A stretch of 64,000 nt of DNA. Origin: CAXXFQ01 sp963674475 (GTDB lineage Bacteria; Planctomycetota; Planctomycetia; Pirellulales; Thermoguttaceae). Made by a program: the position numbers and the translations under genes. The stretch is taken from NCBI GenBank assembly GCA_963674475.2, contig CAXXFQ010000019.1, forward strand, positions 722,203-786,202, in the 5' to 3' direction. Below the pieces are notes generated by a model, which did not search any database, had not been told where the DNA came from, and worked only from the letters and a program-made list of their open reading frames with translations. Within the stretch, counting starts at the first letter, position 1; each line of letters begins with the position of its first letter. Positions 60,004 to 64,000 of this stretch are shown here, piece after piece.

Positions 60004-63000
60004 TTAGTCGATGTCCTCCCAGAGGCCTTGGGCAAAGAGGAAGTCGATGCTTTGGTCAACATCCTTCTTGTCGCCAGCCGTGCTTGAGTTGGCGGTCACT
60101 TGGTCGAAGCTGAGCAGTCGATAGGTGTACTCCAGTTCTGCACTGCTCATTCGTACCCAGTTATCACTAGCTTCCAGTAGGTCCTGGCTTGCCGAGTCGT
60201 ACATGCTCGCGGTGTTGTGGCCACCGTTGTTGGCCAAGGCTTCAATCGTCTTAAACGAGTAAGCTTTGACGTCGCAGTCGGAGCTTGTCATTCGGCTTAG
60301 AGCACTGGTTACGATCAGAGTGTCGTCGCCTGCGGAGTCGAGCAGTGTTGCGGTATCGTTGCCGCCCTGGCCACGACCGACCACGGTTTGGAAACCGTCG
60401 GCTCGGATGTCAACTCCGTTACCAGAGAGTCTACCGTAGCCGTTGCCCGCGACAAACGTGTCGTCGCCTTCGGTACCCCAGAAGGTGGCCGTGTTGTTTC
60501 CACCGGCCGATCCATCCGCTTTGACCGAATCGAAGTTGTCGGCTCGGACGTAGTAGGTATCGGTGGTGAACTTGGCGTATCCAGGTTCGGCTTCGAAGTT
60601 GTCGTCGCCGGCCGAGTCGTACATTTTTGCTGTGTCATCGCCTTCGGAGGCAAAGGCACAGATGTAGCGGAAGTCGGTGGCGATCGAGTAGAAACCGTTT
60701 CCTGCCAGTTTCGCGTACGCGGTACGTGTAGTGAGCAGGTCGTCGCCCGTGGAGTCGTACAGGTTGGCTGTATCGGTTCCAGCAGTCGAGTAGCCCATCA
60801 CGTATCGGAAACCTTGGGTCGCGACATCATAGCCGTCACCGATCATGGATGCCTCGGTTGGCGAGGCGGTGAAGGAGTCGTCGCCCGTGGGTGTCGTAGA
60901 TCTTGACCGTGTCCTGTCCGGAAGTCGAGGTTGCGACAACAGTGGAGCAGTTTTCCGCTCGGAACGTGCTGCCGCCACCGATCAACTCGGCCAAGCCGGG
61001 TTGGATCGTCAAGACGTCATTGTCTGAGGTGTCCTTAATGTTGACCACGTTGTCGCCGGTTCCGCCGTTGGCGGTGATCGACTCGAAGTGGTTGGCAATC
61101 ACGGTGTAGTCGTTACTGACGAACGAGCTTGAGCCTGGGGCCAATGTGATCGCGTCGTCTTCGCTCGAACCGGTGAACTTCAGCGTATCGTTGCCGCCAA
61201 GGCCATCGAACTTGAGAGTGCCGACATTGGCACCGATCGTGCGGAGGACGCCGTTTGACTTTGACAACCCAACCGGACGAAGAAGGACCACCGATAAACT
61301 CGATGACGTCGTCTCCCGAAGTCCCCATGATCGTCATGTCTTGGAGGGCAACCGAAGTGGCGACCACAATCGGCGGGTCGATCAAACGCGAGTAGATCGA
61401 GGTCGACTCTTTATCAAGGAGCCAGTTTGCAATGTCACTAATTGGACCATCACTATCACTGTCAGTAGAGTCATTCGTGGTGTCATCGCTAGTAAGCAAG
61501 TCGGCTCGTATGACATAGTTTGAGGTCATAGGCGTCCAGGGCATTCGCCACTAGCATTGACCCAGTTACCGTACTCGGTCTGGTTGCTGACCGTTGTCGT
61601 GTCGTCAGTGCCATCACCGCTGGTGGTCGTGGTAGTAGTGCTGGTGGAGCTAGTGGAGTCAGTGCCAGCAGGGGCCGAGCCATCGGCAAGTAAGCCGATG
61701 GTGTCAGGTCGGTTCGGGCCAGTCCACACGACGACGTAGTGTCCAGCGGCGTCCATCGAGACGGCCGGGCTCATCTGGTCACCCAGGATGTCAGCGTTTA
61801 CTTGGAATTCACCAACCGGGCTCGTTCCGATACGGGTGTCGACGTAGTCGCTTCCGTTGGAGTTGTACATTCGGGCAAAGACACCGTAGTCACGGATGTC
61901 TTCGTCATGCGGGTAGTCCTGATTGAACGAGGACCAAGTGATGACGAATCCCTTGTTGGTCGACATCGCGACGTCTGGAGTGATCTGGTTGTAAGTCGTG
62001 GTCTGGTTGACCAGGAAGTCGTTTCCTTGAGCCGTGCCGGCGGAATTGAAGCGTCGGGCGTAAATGTCCCAGACGTTGTTTCCGCTCTGGACATAACTTG
62101 CCCAGGTTACGACGAAGTTTCCTTGAGTGTCCATCGCCACTGCCGGCGTGATTTGGTCACTGCTGGTGAGGGTGTTGACGTGGAACTCGCTTGCGAGTGC
62201 GGAGCCGGCGGAGTTGAATCGTCTGCCGTAGATGCCCCATCCTGCACCGTTGTACTCTTCACCCATCCAGGTTACCACAAAGTTGCCAGCCCGCATCGAT
62301 GGCGATGTCGGAGTCCGCGTTGGGCACCGTAGGTGTGACTGTTGACAACAAACTCGTTGCCCTTGGCCGCACCGGAGAGGCTTGTACTGCTTGGCGATGA
62401 TCGCGTCTTGGTTTACCGTCCTGAGCAAAGCTAGTCCAGCTTACCACGAAGTCGCCCGTGGCTCCGACCATTGCGACCGACGGGTCGGTTTGGACGTCGT
62501 CACGATACTCGTTAACGCGAACTTGGCCACCCATCTTGTCGCCGTCGTAATCGAAACGCTGCATGAAGATGCCGTCTTCGCCTTCGATCAGGGTGTTGTC
62601 CCCTGACCAGACCACAACAAAGTTGCCTTCGTCGTCGATCGCGACGTCGATCGGAGTCTCGGTGAGGAGGGTCCCGATCGGCAAGGAGTTGACTTGGATT
62701 TGGCCACTAACTTCGCGGCCCCAGAAGTCGAACTGCTGGACCATGATGTTTGCCTCATAGAGGAACCATGGATCCGAGTAGTTCGACGTGCTGTCTGTGT
62801 TGTCGCTGCTGTCACTGCTTCCGCTGTCGCTGCTGCCCGTGTTCGGGTTAACATAGGCGACCGGCGTGTATTCGACCCAAGCGACCACGTAGTCGCCAGA
62901 GGCGTTACGAGCAATAGCGGCGTCATCTTCACGTCCGAACTCTTCGGAGTTCACCTGCTGATCGACATCACCCCAGTTGGGATCGCCGGGCAAGGTGTTG

Positions 63001-64000
63001 TTTACGCCGAACCGGAAGCCGAAGCCACCCGTCGGGTTGTTCAACGGGATAGAGCGGGTTCAGGAGGTCATCAATCGTAGCGGAGGAACCAAGGTTTACG
63101 CCGGTTCCATTCGGGCGGTATCCGGTCTTGTCGAGCAGATTATTCGAAGCATCTTGTACGGCCGTTCGGACGATCAGGGTGTAGTCGCCATTGGTGAGGG
63201 ATCCACCAGCGAAGAAGACTTCCGCAACCCATTTATTGAGTGTTGCATCGAAGTGGAAGTCAACATGGTCGATAGCACCAGAGACCTCTTCGTCCCGTCC
63301 GGTAATCAGAGCCCAGTTGTTGACGTTTTCGACACTGTGGGATGCCAGGCGTGTTGTCCGCCTTTTGCGAAGTGTTCATCTCTTCGTTGAAGACGACCAG
63401 CAGTGAGGTCGGATTTCCGTAAACTTGATCGCCTTCCGCGACGAACAGGTAGGAGTCGCCCGCACCGACGTTCGGGTTTTCACCGACGTGATACAGTTCG
63501 GTTGCCAGGGGGCCGACCGCGTTGACCGTTGTGTCGTATGCACGGGAGAAGACGCCATGTCGGTCACCAACGCCCAGCACCGGCCCAAGCAACCACGACG
63601 TCGCCGTCACGGTTCATCGCGATAGAGCCAAATTGCTGGGTGCCAGCTTCGGTAACGTTGACTCGTCCTTGTGTGGTGATCGCGTTTCCAGCCGAGTCGA
63701 ACCAACGGATCCAAACACCATCTTCGTCGACATTCGCCAAGAGGTCGGGGTTGGTTTCGTCAAGCGGATCCGGTTGCGCTCCAGGACCGTTCCAAGTGAT
63801 CGCAAAGCCACCGTTGGCATCCATCGCAACCGAGGGGTTGACTTGGTCACCGACAAAGGCCAAAGCCGCTTTGCTTGCGTCGCTCAATTCGCCCGTTTCG
63901 TCGTCAGGTAGCTCGTAGTCGAGGACCGTGTTGGCTTCACCTGTCATGAGTGGCGTAAAGACATTTGTTGTTACGACGGTGTTTGTTGAATTGTCGTCCG
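60004..64000 (-). pseudogene. Frameshifted giant planctomycete-like surface protein (3' part; continues beyond the window)
   Basis: Homologous-looking protein runs through the whole stretch on one strand but jumps between all three frames at least seven times (near 63590, 63335, 63045, 62400, 61545, 61265 and 60890). Segments are a planctomycete-type repeat (units like GNFVVTWASYVQSG and GDFVVSWTSFAQDG from 63.9 to 61.9 kb), VENVNNWALITGRDEE near 63.3 kb, and a C-terminal repeat region of GNDTATLLDSAGDDTL type, ending FLFAQGLWEDID at 60004. There is no barrel at its end. Two of the shifts fit single extra bases in short runs (about 61262 and 60888). Either a decaying pseudogene or poor sequence; the intact 10.8-kb neighbour argues for decay. 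Confidence 0.7.

Noticed and set aside
1..64000. tRNA, rRNA, CRISPR arrays, insertion sequences or integrase genes
   Set aside because: None were recognised by eye on either strand; no regularly spaced repeats or transposase motifs are present.

Overview
The window looks like the chromosome of a high-GC sulfate-reducing deltaproteobacterium of the Desulfovibrio / Pseudodesulfovibrio kind. The evidence is a periplasmic-type two-subunit [FeFe] hydrogenase (hydA plus a Tat-signal hydB), its maturases HydE and HydF with an aspartase and a TM1266-family protein, a group of F0 ATP synthase genes without F1 and followed by rex, a B12-dependent methionine synthase, and hairpin repeats of a type I associate with Desulfovibrio genomes. 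The species cannot be named from the sequence alone.

Layout. 1-3.4 kb: an ABC transporter of the nickel/peptide class, divergent from a tiny histidine-rich protein whose N-terminus resembles that of HypB. 3.4-9.6 kb: hydrogenase block on the minus strand (hydA, hydB, TM1266-family gene, aspA-like, hydE, hydF). 9.7-11.3 kb: a FetAB-type transporter. 11.5-16.4 kb: two consecutive pairs of an XRE-cupin regulator and an acyl-CoA ligase, with two facing hairpin repeats between the pairs. 16.6-21.3 kb: corrinoid salvage (tonB divergent from a cobalamin riboswitch, TonB-dependent receptor, cbiZ, btuF). 21.3-23.9 kb: metH with a palindromic operator candidate. 24.0-31.5 kb: rpoH, TPR lipoprotein, second lipoprotein, coiled-coil protein, rpiB, transketolase and glpX, tightly packed and partly overlapping. 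31.6-36.7 kb: a secreted hydrolase and two polysaccharide-type enzymes. 37-42 kb: a sigma-54 activator with a degenerate receiver, a thioredoxin-like lipoprotein, a GNAT enzyme, hpt and a zinc-ribbon membrane protein. 42-44.6 kb: AtpZ/AtpI, AtpI, AtpB, AtpE and Rex, with candidate Rex operators in front of both the atp genes and rex. 45-48.5 kb: a PhoB-type regulator, a small conserved-looking ORF, a DUF3089 hydrolase and a DegT-type aminotransferase.

From about 49.37 kb to the end of the window the composition changes abruptly to lower GC with different codon use. The intact 3597-residue gene 48600-59393 begins with a planctomycete-style LEPR-XLL-like N-terminus and carries a subtilase, a P-domain, a metallopeptidase motif, FG-GAP-like repeats and pre-peptidase-like modules. 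It ends in an autotransporter-like beta-barrel whose DNA has the composition of the host. Upstream of it lies a second planctomycete-like giant gene (60004 to beyond 64000) broken by many frameshifts. This looks like laterally acquired surface-protein DNA, one copy of which has been joined in frame to a host outer-membrane barrel. That chimera is the most unusual object in the window.
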